Below are positions 20,272 through 28,657 of a stretch of DNA of 64,000 bases, in pieces. The notes beneath the pieces were generated by a model that saw only the letters and a list, made by a program, of their open reading frames with translations, made no database searches and had not been told where the DNA came from. Position numbers and translations under genes: made by a program. Origin of the DNA: Actinomycetes bacterium (GTDB lineage: Bacteria; Actinomycetota; Acidimicrobiia; Acidimicrobiales; Microtrichaceae). Every line of letters starts with the position of its first letter. Position 1 is the first letter of the stretch. The DNA lies in the NCBI GenBank assembly GCA_024222295.1, contig JAAEPF010000025.1:1-64000 (forward strand), in the 5' to 3' direction.

Positions 20272-21633
20272 TCAGTCGTGATCGTGATCTGCGTGATCGT
20301 CGTGGCTGTGATCGTGCGGTTCCGGGGCGGCGAGGAGTTCCTCGGGGATTGCGTTCCCGTCCGGGTCCACCACCTCGGAGCGCTCGACCAGCCACTCCAT
20401 CGCCTTGCGGTTGGCGATCTCCGAGCGTACCGCCGACAACTGGCCTGCGTCGCGCAGCTGGGTCATGCCGTCCTCGATCGAGATGCCGGCACCACCGATC
20501 ATGGAGGCGACCTCCTCCTCGATCTCCTCGTCGGACGCGTCGAGCCCCTCCGCTGCAACAACCGCCCGCAGCGCCAGGTCGACCCTGACGCCTTCCTCGG
20601 CGGCCTCGCGCAGCTCGGCGGTGAAGCTCTCGGGGTCCTTGCCCATGATCCGCAGGTAGTCCTCCATGCCGATGCCCGACTGGGCGAGCTGGCCGGTCAT
20701 CGACTGGATTCGGGCCTGCAGGTCGGCACCGACCATCGACTCGGGCACTTCGTCCTCGACGAGCTTGGCGAGCTCGGCTCCGATGCGGGACCGCACCGAG
20801 GAGCGCGTGGCTTCCTCGCGGCCCGACTCGAGGCGCTCGCGCACATCGGCACGGAAGTCGTCGACGGTGTCGAACTCGGTGGCGTCGCCGACCCACTCGT
20901 CGGTCAACTCGGGCAACTCGCGTTCCTGCACCGCCGAGACCTTGATCTCGAAGTGCACCGGGTCCTCGTCGGGGTCCGGGTGGTCGGCGTCGAAGCTCAA
21001 CTCGTCCCCGGCCGAGGCACCGGTCAGGTTCTCGTCGAACTCTGCGGTGATCGCACCGCTGCCAACGAGGTAGCTGTAGCCCTCGGTCTCGAGGCCCTCG
21101 ACGGGCTCGCCGTCCCGGGTGCCGGAGATGTCGATGGTCACGTAGTCGCTTTCGCCGGCGGCACGCTCGACGTCGGCCAGTTCGCCGTACTGGGAGCGGA
21201 GGCGGTCCACCTGCTCCTCGATCTCGTCGTCGCCCACCTCGGGCGAGGGCACCTCAACGCGCAGTCCGCCGTAGCCGGCGACGTTGATTACCGGGCGGAT
21301 CTCCACGATCGCCTCGAAGGTGATGTCGCCGTCCTCTTCGCCCTCGGTGATGTCCAGCTCCGGAGGAGCCACGACATCGACGTCGTGTTCGATGACGGCC
21401 TTCGTGTAGTGCTCGGGCAGGGCGTTGCGCAGCGCCTCGCTGCGCGCATAACCCGGCTCGATCTGCTTCTCGAGCAGCTTGCGCGGCGCCTTGCCCGGGC
21501 GGAATCCGGGCAGGCGGACCTCCTTGGAGATCTCCTTCCATGCGGCATCGAGGGCCGGTTCGAGCTCGGCTTCCTCGACGTCGACGACCAGCCTGACCTT
21601 GTTGCCCTCAACGGGCTCGACTGTGCTCTTCAC
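20272..21633 (-). CDS. tig: Trigger factor chaperone
   Basis: The 453-residue ribosome-bound chaperone and prolyl isomerase has the ribosome-docking signature [15 protein letters not shown] (43-57), a FKBP-like middle domain (about 150-250) and a helical C-terminal domain. The last 14 residues are His/Asp-rich ([14 protein letters not shown]), a likely metal-binding tail. The GTG is preceded by TAACCT 9 nt upstream, suggesting a near-leaderless mRNA. clpP and clpX follow, giving a folding and degradation operon. Confidence 0.94.
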   Translation of the reverse strand: MKSTVEPVEGNKVRLVVDVEEAELEPALDAAWKEISKEVRLPGFRPGKAPRKLLEKQIEPGYARSEALRNALPEHYTKAVIEHDVDVVAPPELDITEGEEDGDITFEAIVEIRPVINVAGYGGLRVEVPSPEVGDDEIEEQVDRLRSQYGELADVERAAGESDYVTIDISGTRDGEPVEGLETEGYSYLVGSGAITAEFDENLTGASAGDELSFDADHPDPDEDPVHFEIKVSAVQERELPELTDEWVGDATEFDTVDDFRADVRERLESGREEATRSSVRSRIGAELAKLVEDEVPESMVGADLQARIQSMTGQLAQSGIGMEDYLRIMGKDPESFTAELREAAEEGVRVDLALRAVVAAEGLDASDEEIEEEVASMIGGAGISIEDGMTQLRDAGQLSAVRSEIANRKAMEWLVERSEVVDPDGNAIPEELLAAPEPHDHSHDDHADHDHD

Positions 21634-21642
21634 AATCGGAAG

Positions 21643-21648
21643 AGGTTA
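21643..21648 (-). promoter_or_regulatory. -10 element upstream of tig
   Basis: TAACCT (21648-21643) lies 9 nt before the GTG at 21633, predicting a start of transcription about 3 nt before the codon. This would be the head promoter of the minus-strand core operon. Confidence 0.4.
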
Positions 21649-21741
21649 GAGGGTGCTGCAGCGGCGCTCCCCATCGGGTCCACCGGATCGATCCTGTGCA
21701 TCGGATCTGCCGGCGGGTTCTGCCGCATCGGGTAGCACCGG

Positions 21742-21747
21742 TACTGT
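21742..21747 (+). promoter_or_regulatory. -10 element of tRNA-Pro
   Basis: TACTGT ends 8 nt before the mature tRNA 5' end at 21756; a weak -35 (TTCTGC, 21718-21723) is 18 nt upstream. Confidence 0.4.
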
Positions 21748-21755
21748 GGCGCTCA

Positions 21756-21829
21756 CGGGACGTGGCGCAGCCTGGCAGCGCACCTGCTTTGGGAGCAGGG
21801 GGTCGGGAGTTCAAATCTCCCCGTCCCGA
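21756..21829 (+). tRNA. tRNA-Pro (anticodon TGG)
   Basis: The acceptor stem CGGGACG pairs with CGTCCCG, with discriminator A. The anticodon arm CCTGC-TTTGGGA-GCAGG carries TGG, and the T arm GGGAG/CTCCC encloses TTCAAAT. CCA is not encoded. It is divergent from tig. Confidence 0.95.
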
Positions 21830-21848
21830 CTCTGAGGTGGCCTCGCGC

Positions 21849-22671
21849 TCAGACGCCACCGGCGGGCATGACCGTCAAAGCGGTGGCCACACCGTGGGCG
21901 TCGGTGGCCACCTCGACGGGACGGCCGACCAGGTCGGCGAGCGCCAGTGATTCACCGGTGTCGGGATCTACTGCCGTCATGGCATCGGGTGCGGGGATCC
22001 GGTAGCCGTCATCGGGTGCCAGGGCGACCACCACCATGACTCCATCGGCTCCGGGCTCGATCGCTGCAACCACACCCCAGATGGTCTGGGAGGGCGGTGC
22101 CACCAACTCTGCGCCGAGCAGCACATGGGGCGCCCACGAAACCTCGTGGGTGGCCGGCACCTCCTCCTGGCGGTTGCGCTCGGCAACCGTCACCTGAAGG
22201 CCGTCGGCGGTGTGCCGAAGGGAGACCGGACGGGCTCCCGGGGCAACCGAGCCGCCCGACACCGCTGCCAGCGCGGGCGTGTCGGTGTTGGTCCCAGCAA
22301 GGACGCTGCGGGCGTCGAACACGAGTAGGTGCGGCACGTAGCTGTCCGCACCGAGGCAGTCGACCAGCACCGCCACTTCATCGCCCGGCGAACCGTCGAG
22401 GTCCCCGGTGGCGGTGTCGATCACCTCGATGCCGAACACCTCACTGAAAGCGCTCGACTCGCCGAAGCCCGCCTCGACGTCGACCATGTGGAGCCCGCAC
22501 GCCGACGCGTACACGACGTTGTTGGGGTCGATGTCGGCCAGCTGGACCACCGTGGCGGCCGCCTCCTCACCGAGGGCCGGCGCCTGGGTACCCGCGGAGT
22601 CGATGGCGTCGCAGGCCCCCCAGGACCAGCAGTCCTGCTACCACCACGAGGATCGATGCGGCCCGCGCCAT
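21849..22671 (-). pseudogene. Lipoprotein gene split by a one-base frameshift in a C6 run
   Basis: From ATG 22671 the frame encodes a short signal peptide (MARAASILVVVAGLLVLGG) and then stops within 40 codons. The following frame, open from about 22620 to 21849, encodes an acidic secreted-type protein. Removing one base from the six C's at 22616-22621 joins the two and creates a perfect lipobox, LVLGAC, giving a lipoprotein of about 273 residues. Downstream sequence includes TGDLDGSPGDEVAVL, which resembles FG-GAP-type repeats, but I do not recognise the family. The internal GTG at 22550 would give a 233-residue product without signal. A sequencing or assembly error is as likely as a real mutation. 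Confidence 0.65.
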
Positions 22672-22773
22672 GGGGACTACATCGGCACCTCTGGGCCCAT
22701 CCTGAGGGCACTACGTACCGCTCGGGTGCCTTTTTGGGGCAGACTCTCCGGGTTGATCGAAGAAGGGGACCCA

Positions 22774-24246
22774 ATGTCGAAACGGACCATCCGCCTCCTG
22801 CTCGCGGTACTGGCAGCGCTGACTCTCGTGGCTTCGGCCTGCAGCAGCGACGACGACGCAGATTCCGGCGAGGAGTCCTCCGCCGGGGGCGACAGTGAGT
22901 CTTCCTGCAAAGTGGAAGAGACCGACGACGGGCTGGAAGCGCTCCAGGTGCCCCAGAACTGCGCCACCATCCAGGAGGCGGTGGACGCCGCATCCGAGGG
23001 TGACCTCGTGCTCGTGGACGAGGGGACCTACAAGGAAGCGGTCGACGTCACCACGGCCGACATCACGATCCGCGGCACCGACCGCAACAAGGTCATCCTC
23101 GACGGCGGCTTCGAACTCGAGAACGGCATCCGCGTGCTCGACACGGACGGAGTCGTTGTCGAGAACATGACGGCCCACAGCTACGTGTCCAACGGCTTCT
23201 TCTGGACCGGCTCGGACTACTACCGGGGGTCCTACCTGACCGCCTACCGCAACGGTGACTACGGCATCTACAGCTTCGACGCCTACCACGGGCAACTCGA
23301 CAACAGCCTGGGCTGGGGCAGCCCCGACGCCGGCTTCTACATCGGCGAGTGCTTCCCGTGTGACGCCGTGATCGACAACGTCGACTCGCAGTACAACGGA
23401 CTCGGCTACTCGGGCACCAACTCTGGCGGCGACCTGTACATAATCAACTCGAGCTTCTCGAACAACCGGGCCGGCATCGTGCCCAACTCGGGTTCATATG
23501 AGCTCTGCTACCCCGAACGCGACTCGACCCTCGTGGGCAACCTCGTGCACGACAACAACCTCGTCGATGGCCCCGGAATCAGCGTGTCGCTGCTGGCCCA
23601 GGGCAACGGCATACTCCCCGCCGGCGGTGTCAGGAACCTGATCACGAAGAACCTCGTGTACAACCACGACCGCGTGGGGATCGCTCTGGTGCCATTCCCC
23701 GAAGAGGACGCCAACGACCTGGCGCCGGGCAAGGACACCTGGGACACCCCCTGCAACGACGTGCGCGACAACGAGATCCCGCCGATCCCCGATGACCAGT
23801 GCGTCGCCGTCGAGGGACTCCTCGAAGGCTGCGTGGTCATCTGGAACCCCTATGAGAACACGGTGACCGACAACGTCGTGGAGGCTTCCGGCGCCGTGGA
23901 CATCGCCGTTTCCACCGTCGACCTGCTCGGCACCGGTGAGACCACCGACACGCTCGGCAACTGCTTCTCGGGCAACACCTTCAGCACCACTGCCCCCAAC
24001 AACCTCGAGGCCCTTGCGCCCTGTGAGGGTGAGGGCAGCGGCGGCAGCTGGGATGACGGTGCGCTCGACCTGCTCGGCCTGCTCGGCAACCCTGCCGAGG
24101 CGCCGCCGAAGGACTCCTACAAGACCACTCCGGTGCCGCCGGAACAGGACAACATGCCGGACGCCACGACCCAGGCGCCGGAGAAGTTCGAGGGGCCGAC
24201 CAAGCCCGACATCGACAGCATCACGGTGCCCGAAAAACCCGCCTGA
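22774..24246 (+). CDS. Secreted right-handed beta-helix lipoprotein
   Basis: The 490-residue product has a lipoprotein signal (LTLVASAC, Cys23) and an acidic Ser/Asp linker. The next ~380 residues have the repeating short-strand pattern of parallel beta-helix proteins of the NosD/pectate-lyase-like type: ATIQEAVDAASEGDLVLVDEGTYKE, ITIRGTDRNKVILDG, then Asn-rich turns. Such proteins bind or cleave polysaccharide; no catalytic set is identifiable. The C-terminus is Pro/Lys-rich. The ATG at 22774 has AAGGGG 7 nt upstream; in-frame ATGs upstream precede this and lack a signal peptide. The stop overlaps the next start (TGATG), so it is coupled to the DUF1996 gene. Confidence 0.82.
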   Translation: MSKRTIRLLLAVLAALTLVASACSSDDDADSGEESSAGGDSESSCKVEETDDGLEALQVPQNCATIQEAVDAASEGDLVLVDEGTYKEAVDVTTADITIRGTDRNKVILDGGFELENGIRVLDTDGVVVENMTAHSYVSNGFFWTGSDYYRGSYLTAYRNGDYGIYSFDAYHGQLDNSLGWGSPDAGFYIGECFPCDAVIDNVDSQYNGLGYSGTNSGGDLYIINSSFSNNRAGIVPNSGSYELCYPERDSTLVGNLVHDNNLVDGPGISVSLLAQGNGILPAGGVRNLITKNLVYNHDRVGIALVPFPEEDANDLAPGKDTWDTPCNDVRDNEIPPIPDDQCVAVEGLLEGCVVIWNPYENTVTDNVVEASGAVDIAVSTVDLLGTGETTDTLGNCFSGNTFSTTAPNNLEALAPCEGEGSGGSWDDGALDLLGLLGNPAEAPPKDSYKTTPVPPEQDNMPDATTQAPEKFEGPTKPDIDSITVPEKPA

Positions 24247-25199
24247 TGCGGGCGGCTGGCGGGGTCGCGGCGCTGGCGCTGGTTGTGGCTGCGGCCACAG
24301 CCGGCGGCCTGGCCCTTGGCGCGGGCGACGAGCCCGCAACGGGTGGTGCTGTCGACGAACACACCCTCCATGTCCACGAGCCTGCCGACGTCATCGGCAG
24401 CCCGACTCGCCACACCGGCCCGCAGGGCCGCGTCGGCCAGTTCGTCGCCAAATGCGAGTACAGCCATTCGGCCCCCGACGATCCGATAGTCCACCAAGGC
24501 CATCCCGGCCGCTCGCACCTCCACGACTTCTACGGCGCCGAGACCACGGACGCGTTCTCGAGCGCCGAGGAACTCGTCGAGGACGCGACCACCTGCGACA
24601 AGCCCGCCGACAAGGCCGCGTACTGGCAGCCCGCCCTCTACATGGACGGCGAGGTCGTGGTCCCCACCGAGATCCGTGCGTACTACCGGGCGGCGCCCGG
24701 CGTGGATCACACCGAAGTCGTGCCGTACCCGTTCGGCCTGGAGCTGATCGCAGGCGACCCCACGTTCACCGAGGCATCGCAGATGGACGAGGCAGCCGGG
24801 TGGGTGTGCGGCAGCTCGTCACGGATGCACACCGAGCCGCCGAACTGCCCTGTCACCGCTCCGCTGCACATGCTGCTCACCTTCCCGGATTGCTGGGACG
24901 GCGAGCACCTGCGCAGCGACGACTTCCGCTCACACGCCGCCTACTCCACTGACGGAGAGTGCCCGGAGTCCCACCCGGTGAACGTGCCGCAGCTCATGAT
25001 GTCGGTCAAGTACCCGGTCTCGGGGATCGGCCACGAGTTCAGCCTGGCGTCGGGCAACGTCCACTCGGCCCATGGCGACTTCCTGAACTCGTGGGACCCG
25101 GAGGGACTCGAGCGCGAGGTCACCCAGTGCATCAACCGCGACGTGTTGTGCGACCTGGTGTCGAATCGCCAGGAGGACGGTCCGTTCTTCGCCAGCTGA
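24246..25199 (+). CDS. Secreted DUF1996 protein
   Basis: The 317-residue product has an N-terminal hydrophobic segment (residues 4-27) and then the DUF1996 pattern: FVAKCEYSHSAPDDPIVHQGHPGRSHLHDFYG, YWQPALYMDG, and CWDGEHL, ending with HSAHGDFLNSWD. Several conserved His, Asp and Cys residues suggest a metal site and disulfides. DUF1996 proteins are secreted in fungi and actinobacteria; the activity is not known to me. Its ATG overlaps the beta-helix stop by one base, so the two are made together and may act on the same polymer outside the cell. Confidence 0.82.
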   Translation: MRAAGGVAALALVVAAATAGGLALGAGDEPATGGAVDEHTLHVHEPADVIGSPTRHTGPQGRVGQFVAKCEYSHSAPDDPIVHQGHPGRSHLHDFYGAETTDAFSSAEELVEDATTCDKPADKAAYWQPALYMDGEVVVPTEIRAYYRAAPGVDHTEVVPYPFGLELIAGDPTFTEASQMDEAAGWVCGSSSRMHTEPPNCPVTAPLHMLLTFPDCWDGEHLRSDDFRSHAAYSTDGECPESHPVNVPQLMMSVKYPVSGIGHEFSLASGNVHSAHGDFLNSWDPEGLEREVTQCINRDVLCDLVSNRQEDGPFFAS

Positions 25200-25217
25200 C
25201 GAACCCGCCGGGGCGCG

Positions 25218-25667
25218 CTACTCGACGACCCGCACGCCGCCGATCATCCCCTTGGTCTTCGTACCGTGCAGGGAGCAGTAGTACGGGTAGTCACCAACCT
25301 CGTCGAAGGTGATGGTGCCCACGTCGCCCGGGTCGAACTCATCGGCTTCGATCGGCGTGAAGGCGCCCTCTTCGACGGGAAGCACGTTGTGCACGTTGCG
25401 GCCCACGTTGTCGAAGGTGACTGTGGTACCGGCGGTCACCTCGATGTACTTGGGCTTGAACACATTGTCGCGGGAGTCGACGGTGACCTCTGACTCGCCG
25501 GTCTCGTCCTTGATGTCGCCTTCGTCCATCAGTGCGAGGGCCTCGGCGGTCTCCGCTGCGGCGCCATCGTCACCAGAGCTGCTGTCGCCACCAGAGTCGT
25601 CGCTGCTGCAGCCCGCGACGAGGAGCAACGTGGCTGCTACGAATGTGGTCAGAGTTCGGCTGGCCAT
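25218..25667 (-). CDS. Plastocyanin-like cupredoxin lipoprotein
   Basis: The 149-residue product has a lipobox (LLVAGC, Cys20), a Ser/Asp/Gly linker, and a cupredoxin domain from about residue 55. Type 1 copper ligands are visible: His93 (NVHNV), Cys131, His134 (YYCSLHGT) and Met141. It is probably an electron carrier on the outer face of the membrane, or a copper carrier. A TAGCGT hexamer is exactly 6 nt before the ATG, so the mRNA should be leaderless, divergent from tRNA-Gly. Confidence 0.88.
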   Translation of the reverse strand: MASRTLTTFVAATLLLVAGCSSDDSGGDSSSGDDGAAAETAEALALMDEGDIKDETGESEVTVDSRDNVFKPKYIEVTAGTTVTFDNVGRNVHNVLPVEEGAFTPIEADEFDPGDVGTITFDEVGDYPYYCSLHGTKTKGMIGGVRVVE

Positions 25668-25673
25668 GGGTGG

Positions 25674-25683
25674 ACGCTACACT
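25674..25683. promoter_or_regulatory. Shared divergent promoter of the cupredoxin gene and tRNA-Gly
   Basis: On - TAGCGT (25679-25674) precedes the cupredoxin ATG by 6 nt. On + TACACT (25678-25683) precedes the tRNA-Gly 5' end by 11 nt. The two hexamers share the TA step at 25678-25679. Confidence 0.55.
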
Positions 25684-25694
25684 CGCCCGTTCAC

Positions 25695-25768
25695 GCGGCC
25701 ATAGTTCAATGGTAGAACTCCAGGCTTCCATCCTGATGATGCGGGTTCGATTCCCGCTGGCCGCTCCA
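25695..25768 (+). tRNA. tRNA-Gly (anticodon TCC)
   Basis: The acceptor stem GCGGCCA pairs with TGGCCGC, followed by TCCA, so CCA is encoded. The anticodon loop CTTCCAT carries TCC, and the T arm is GCGGG-TTCGATT-CCCGC. The start codon of the acyl-CoA dehydrogenase gene is at 25770, one base after the CCA end. Confidence 0.96.
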
Positions 25769-25769
25769 G

Positions 25770-26984
25770 ATGACTGAGTTTCCGACTGACACAGACGGAC
25801 AGCGGGTCGAAAAGGCCCTCCGGGCCCTGCTCGACGAGCATGACCCGGCTGCGGAATCACCCGCAGAGTTCCGTGGCCACCAGTACGACGCCGGGCTCGC
25901 CTGGGTGTACTTCGACGAAGGCGCGGGCGGCATGGGCGTGCGCCCGGAGTTGCAGGCACCTCTCGAACGCGGGTTGCGCGCTGCCGGTCTTGCGCCCCGC
26001 GAGCCGGTGGAGTTCTTCATCCACCTCGCCGGACCCACGATTGCCACCCACGGCACCCAGGCGCAGAAGGACCGCTTCCTGCGCCCGATGTTCACCGGCG
26101 AGGAACTGTGGTGCCAGCTGTTCAGCGAACCGGGCGCCGGCAGCGACTTCGCCGGTCTCGCGTGCCGGGCCGTCGAGGACGGCGACGAGTGGACGGTGGA
26201 TGGGCAGAAGGTGTGGAACACCCTGGCCCACCTGGCGGACTGGGGCATGCTGGTCACCCGCTCCGACCCGGACGCCCCGAAGCACAAGGGCATGACCTAC
26301 TTCGCGCTGGACATGCACGCGGCCGGCGTGGAAGTACGTCCACTGCGCCAGATCACGGGCGAGGCCGAATTCAACGAGGTCTACCTCACCGACGCCCGCA
26401 TCCCCGACGCCAACCGCATCGGCGAACGTGGCGAAGGCTGGCGGGTGGCACTGACCACACTCGGCAACGAACGCAACGCGATCGGCGGAGTGCAGTCCTC
26501 CGAACCCAAGCGTGGCTCCGGACCGGTCAGCGGCCTGGTGGAGATGTGGAAGGCGCTCCCGGCCGACCAGCGCGACCCCGTGGCGAAGGACCGGATGATG
26601 GACCTGTGGGTGCGGGCCGAGGTACTGCGGCTCACCAACATCCGTGCGGCGTCGGCCCGCAAGGCCGGCAATCCCGGCCCCGAGGGTTCGATCGCCAAGT
26701 TGGCGTTCACGAAGCTCAACCAGCAGATCACCGAGGCCGAAGTCGACCTGCTCGGCCCGGCCGGGCTGATCGACTACGACTTCACCTTTCGCCGCCCGGA
26801 GAGCATGTCGATCACCGGAGAGGGCCACAGCCCGGGCTATGCCTTCCTGCGGTCCCGTGCCAACACGATCGAGGGCGGCTCGAGCGAGGTCATGCGCAAC
26901 ATCCTCGGCGAGCAGGTGCTCGGGCTTCCGGGCGAACCAAGGGTTGACAAGGGAATCCCCTGGAAGGACGTGCCCCGCAGCTAG
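25770..26984 (+). CDS. Acyl-CoA dehydrogenase family protein
   Basis: The 404-residue FAD enzyme has family motifs LWCQLFSEPGAGSDFAGL (flavin and substrate site), WTVDGQKVWNTLAHLADWGMLVTRSD, and the C-terminal EGGSSEVMRNILGEQVLGLP. It oxidises an acyl-CoA thioester; the actinobacterial subtype is often tied to steroid or branched-acid breakdown, which is inference. The ATG lies one base after the tRNA-Gly CCA end, and no ribosome binding site is possible outside the tRNA. The mRNA may thus be released leaderless by tRNA 3' processing. Confidence 0.9.
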   Translation: MTEFPTDTDGQRVEKALRALLDEHDPAAESPAEFRGHQYDAGLAWVYFDEGAGGMGVRPELQAPLERGLRAAGLAPREPVEFFIHLAGPTIATHGTQAQKDRFLRPMFTGEELWCQLFSEPGAGSDFAGLACRAVEDGDEWTVDGQKVWNTLAHLADWGMLVTRSDPDAPKHKGMTYFALDMHAAGVEVRPLRQITGEAEFNEVYLTDARIPDANRIGERGEGWRVALTTLGNERNAIGGVQSSEPKRGSGPVSGLVEMWKALPADQRDPVAKDRMMDLWVRAEVLRLTNIRAASARKAGNPGPEGSIAKLAFTKLNQQITEAEVDLLGPAGLIDYDFTFRRPESMSITGEGHSPGYAFLRSRANTIEGGSSEVMRNILGEQVLGLPGEPRVDKGIPWKDVPRS

Positions 26985-26993
26985 CGCGCAGGC

Positions 26994-27467
26994 TCAGTGG
27001 GCAACGAGGTGGATCCTCACGTCCACTTGGGGATGGACCTTGAGCAGCCCGAGACGGGGCAGCCGCAGTCCCCAGTCGCGCACGTCGAAGCGCTCGGTGC
27101 CGGTGACCTCGACACGGTCGTTGCCAACCGAGGCGACGACTTCGCCTCTGACCGGTCCCACGTGGCCCTTGAATGCGATCTCGCCGTGCACGTCGTAGGT
27201 GTCCTCGTCGTGCCGACGTGAGCCGATCACGGTGCCGATGATCTCCGGATGTTGGTCAGCGGAGATACGGCGCTTGGTCTCGCGGTCGACCAGCGGGTTC
27301 CCGGATCGCAGCAGTGACACGTCGATTCGGACCTCACCATCAATCTCGTCAGCCACCACCTCGACCCAGCCACGCAGCCCGGATGCATGGGCGCGGATCG
27401 GGTACACCGAGGAGCTCCCTTCGATCCAGACCTTCGACTCCTCGGGATCGATCTCGTAGCGCGACAT
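26994..27467 (-). CDS. YceI-like family protein
   Basis: The 157-residue product begins MSRYEIDPEESKVWIEGSSS and continues with RISADQHPEIIGTV and GHVGPVRGEV, the lipocalin-like YceI pattern (isoprenoid or amphiphile binding). No signal peptide is visible, so it is probably cytoplasmic. The ATG at 27467 is chosen over an upstream extension because residues before it are low in conservation type and overlap the preceding gene. It follows the epoxide hydrolase by 13 nt and faces the acyl-CoA dehydrogenase tail to tail. Confidence 0.8.
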   Translation of the reverse strand: MSRYEIDPEESKVWIEGSSSVYPIRAHASGLRGWVEVVADEIDGEVRIDVSLLRSGNPLVDRETKRRISADQHPEIIGTVIGSRRHDEDTYDVHGEIAFKGHVGPVRGEVVASVGNDRVEVTGTERFDVRDWGLRLPRLGLLKVHPQVDVRIHLVAH

Positions 27468-27480
27468 GTGCGGGCCCGAC

Positions 27481-28635
27481 TCAGCCCCGCATGGCGCGGA
27501 ACCCGCTGCGGACCTCTTGCACGAACAGCTCGGGCTGCTCGAAGGCTGCGAAGTGGCCGCCACGCTCCAGGGTGTTGAAGTGGCGCAGGTCGGTGAACCG
27601 CTTCTCGGCCCAACGCCGGGAGGTTCGGAAGATCTCCCGGGGGAACACCGAGATGGCGGAGGGGCAGGTGACCTCGCTCATGTCGACGTCCTTGAAGGAC
27701 TCCCAGTAGAGCCTTGCCGAGCTCGCCGCCGAATTGGTGAGCCAGTACGTCATCACGTTGTCGAGCTGGCGGTCCGCACTGATCACGTCACGGGGGTCGC
27801 CGTCGTGGTCAACCCATGCCCAGAACTTCTCCGCCACCCACGCCATCTGGCCCACAGCCGAGTCCGCGAGGCCGTATCCGACCGTCTGCGGTCGCGTGGA
27901 CTGCTGGGCGGAGTAGCCGTGCTCGTTGGTCATGTAGTTGTCGAGGCCGGCCATGGCCGCCGCCTCGGCCTCGGTCATCGAGTCCATCGTCTCCATGTCC
28001 GGCGCCACGATCGGCATGTTCGTGTGTATCCCCACGAGGTGGGACTGGTGGTGGATCCCGATCATCGTGGTAACCATGGCCCCCCAGTCGCCTCCCTGCG
28101 CCCCGAAGCGGTCATAGCCGAGCCGCAGCATCAGCTGCTCCCACGCGGCCGCGGTGCGCCTCACGCCCCAACCGGGATGCTCGGGCTTGTCCGACCAGCC
28201 GAATCCGGGAAGTGACGGGATCACGAGGTGGAATGCGTCCTGCGCGGAGCCGCCGTGTGCAGTGGGGTTGGTGAGCGGGTCGATGACCTCGAGGAACTCC
28301 ACAACCGATCCGGGCCAGCCATGGGTCATGACGACCGGGAGAGCATCCTCATGTGGCGAACGCACATGCATGAAGTGGATCGCCAGGTCGTCGATGACCG
28401 TGCGGTAGTTGTCGCGGGCATTGAGTCGGGCCTCGGCGCGACGCCAGTCGTAGTCCTCGAGCCAGTGGCGAGCCATCTCCATCGCGTACCGCAGCGGCAT
28501 GCCTTGTGACCACCGCTCGTCGGCACCTGCCACCGTCTCCTGTTCGGGCCACCGGGCATGACGGATTCGGTTGGCGAGGTCCTCCAACTGCTCGTCGGGG
28601 TGACTGATGGTGAAGGGCTGGATCTCGTCGCTCAC
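27481..28635 (-). CDS. Epoxide hydrolase (microsomal type, alpha/beta hydrolase)
   Basis: The 384-residue enzyme has the EHN-type N-terminal domain (IRHARWPEQE) and an alpha/beta hydrolase core: oxyanion motif HGWPG (105-109), nucleophile Asp183 in QGGDWGA, and the C-terminal catalytic His in ERGGHFAAFEQPE. It hydrolyses epoxides to diols. GTG 28635 follows a TAGGCT hexamer by exactly 6 nt, so it is probably leaderless. The promoter is shared with the divergent rhamnosidase gene. YceI follows on the same strand. Confidence 0.9.
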   Translation of the reverse strand: MSDEIQPFTISHPDEQLEDLANRIRHARWPEQETVAGADERWSQGMPLRYAMEMARHWLEDYDWRRAEARLNARDNYRTVIDDLAIHFMHVRSPHEDALPVVMTHGWPGSVVEFLEVIDPLTNPTAHGGSAQDAFHLVIPSLPGFGWSDKPEHPGWGVRRTAAAWEQLMLRLGYDRFGAQGGDWGAMVTTMIGIHHQSHLVGIHTNMPIVAPDMETMDSMTEAEAAAMAGLDNYMTNEHGYSAQQSTRPQTVGYGLADSAVGQMAWVAEKFWAWVDHDGDPRDVISADRQLDNVMTYWLTNSAASSARLYWESFKDVDMSEVTCPSAISVFPREIFRTSRRWAEKRFTDLRHFNTLERGGHFAAFEQPELFVQEVRSGFRAMRG

Positions 28636-28640
28636 GGCGT

Positions 28641-28652
28641 GAGCCTAGGCTC
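28641..28652. promoter_or_regulatory. Palindromic bidirectional -10 element (epoxide hydrolase / rhamnosidase)
   Basis: The perfect 12-bp palindrome GAGCCTAGGCTC reads TAGGCT on both strands. On + the hexamer (28646-28651) is followed by 6 nt and ATG 28658. On - the hexamer (28647-28642) is followed by 6 nt and GTG 28635. The start codons are 22 nt apart, so both mRNAs must be leaderless or nearly so. Confidence 0.65.
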
Positions 28653-28657
28653 CGCCA

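Noticed and set aside
22707-22735. GGCAC/GTGCC hairpin followed by TTTTT upstream of the beta-helix gene
   Set aside because: The stem is only 5 bp and the site lies in a divergent promoter region where no transcript needs to end.
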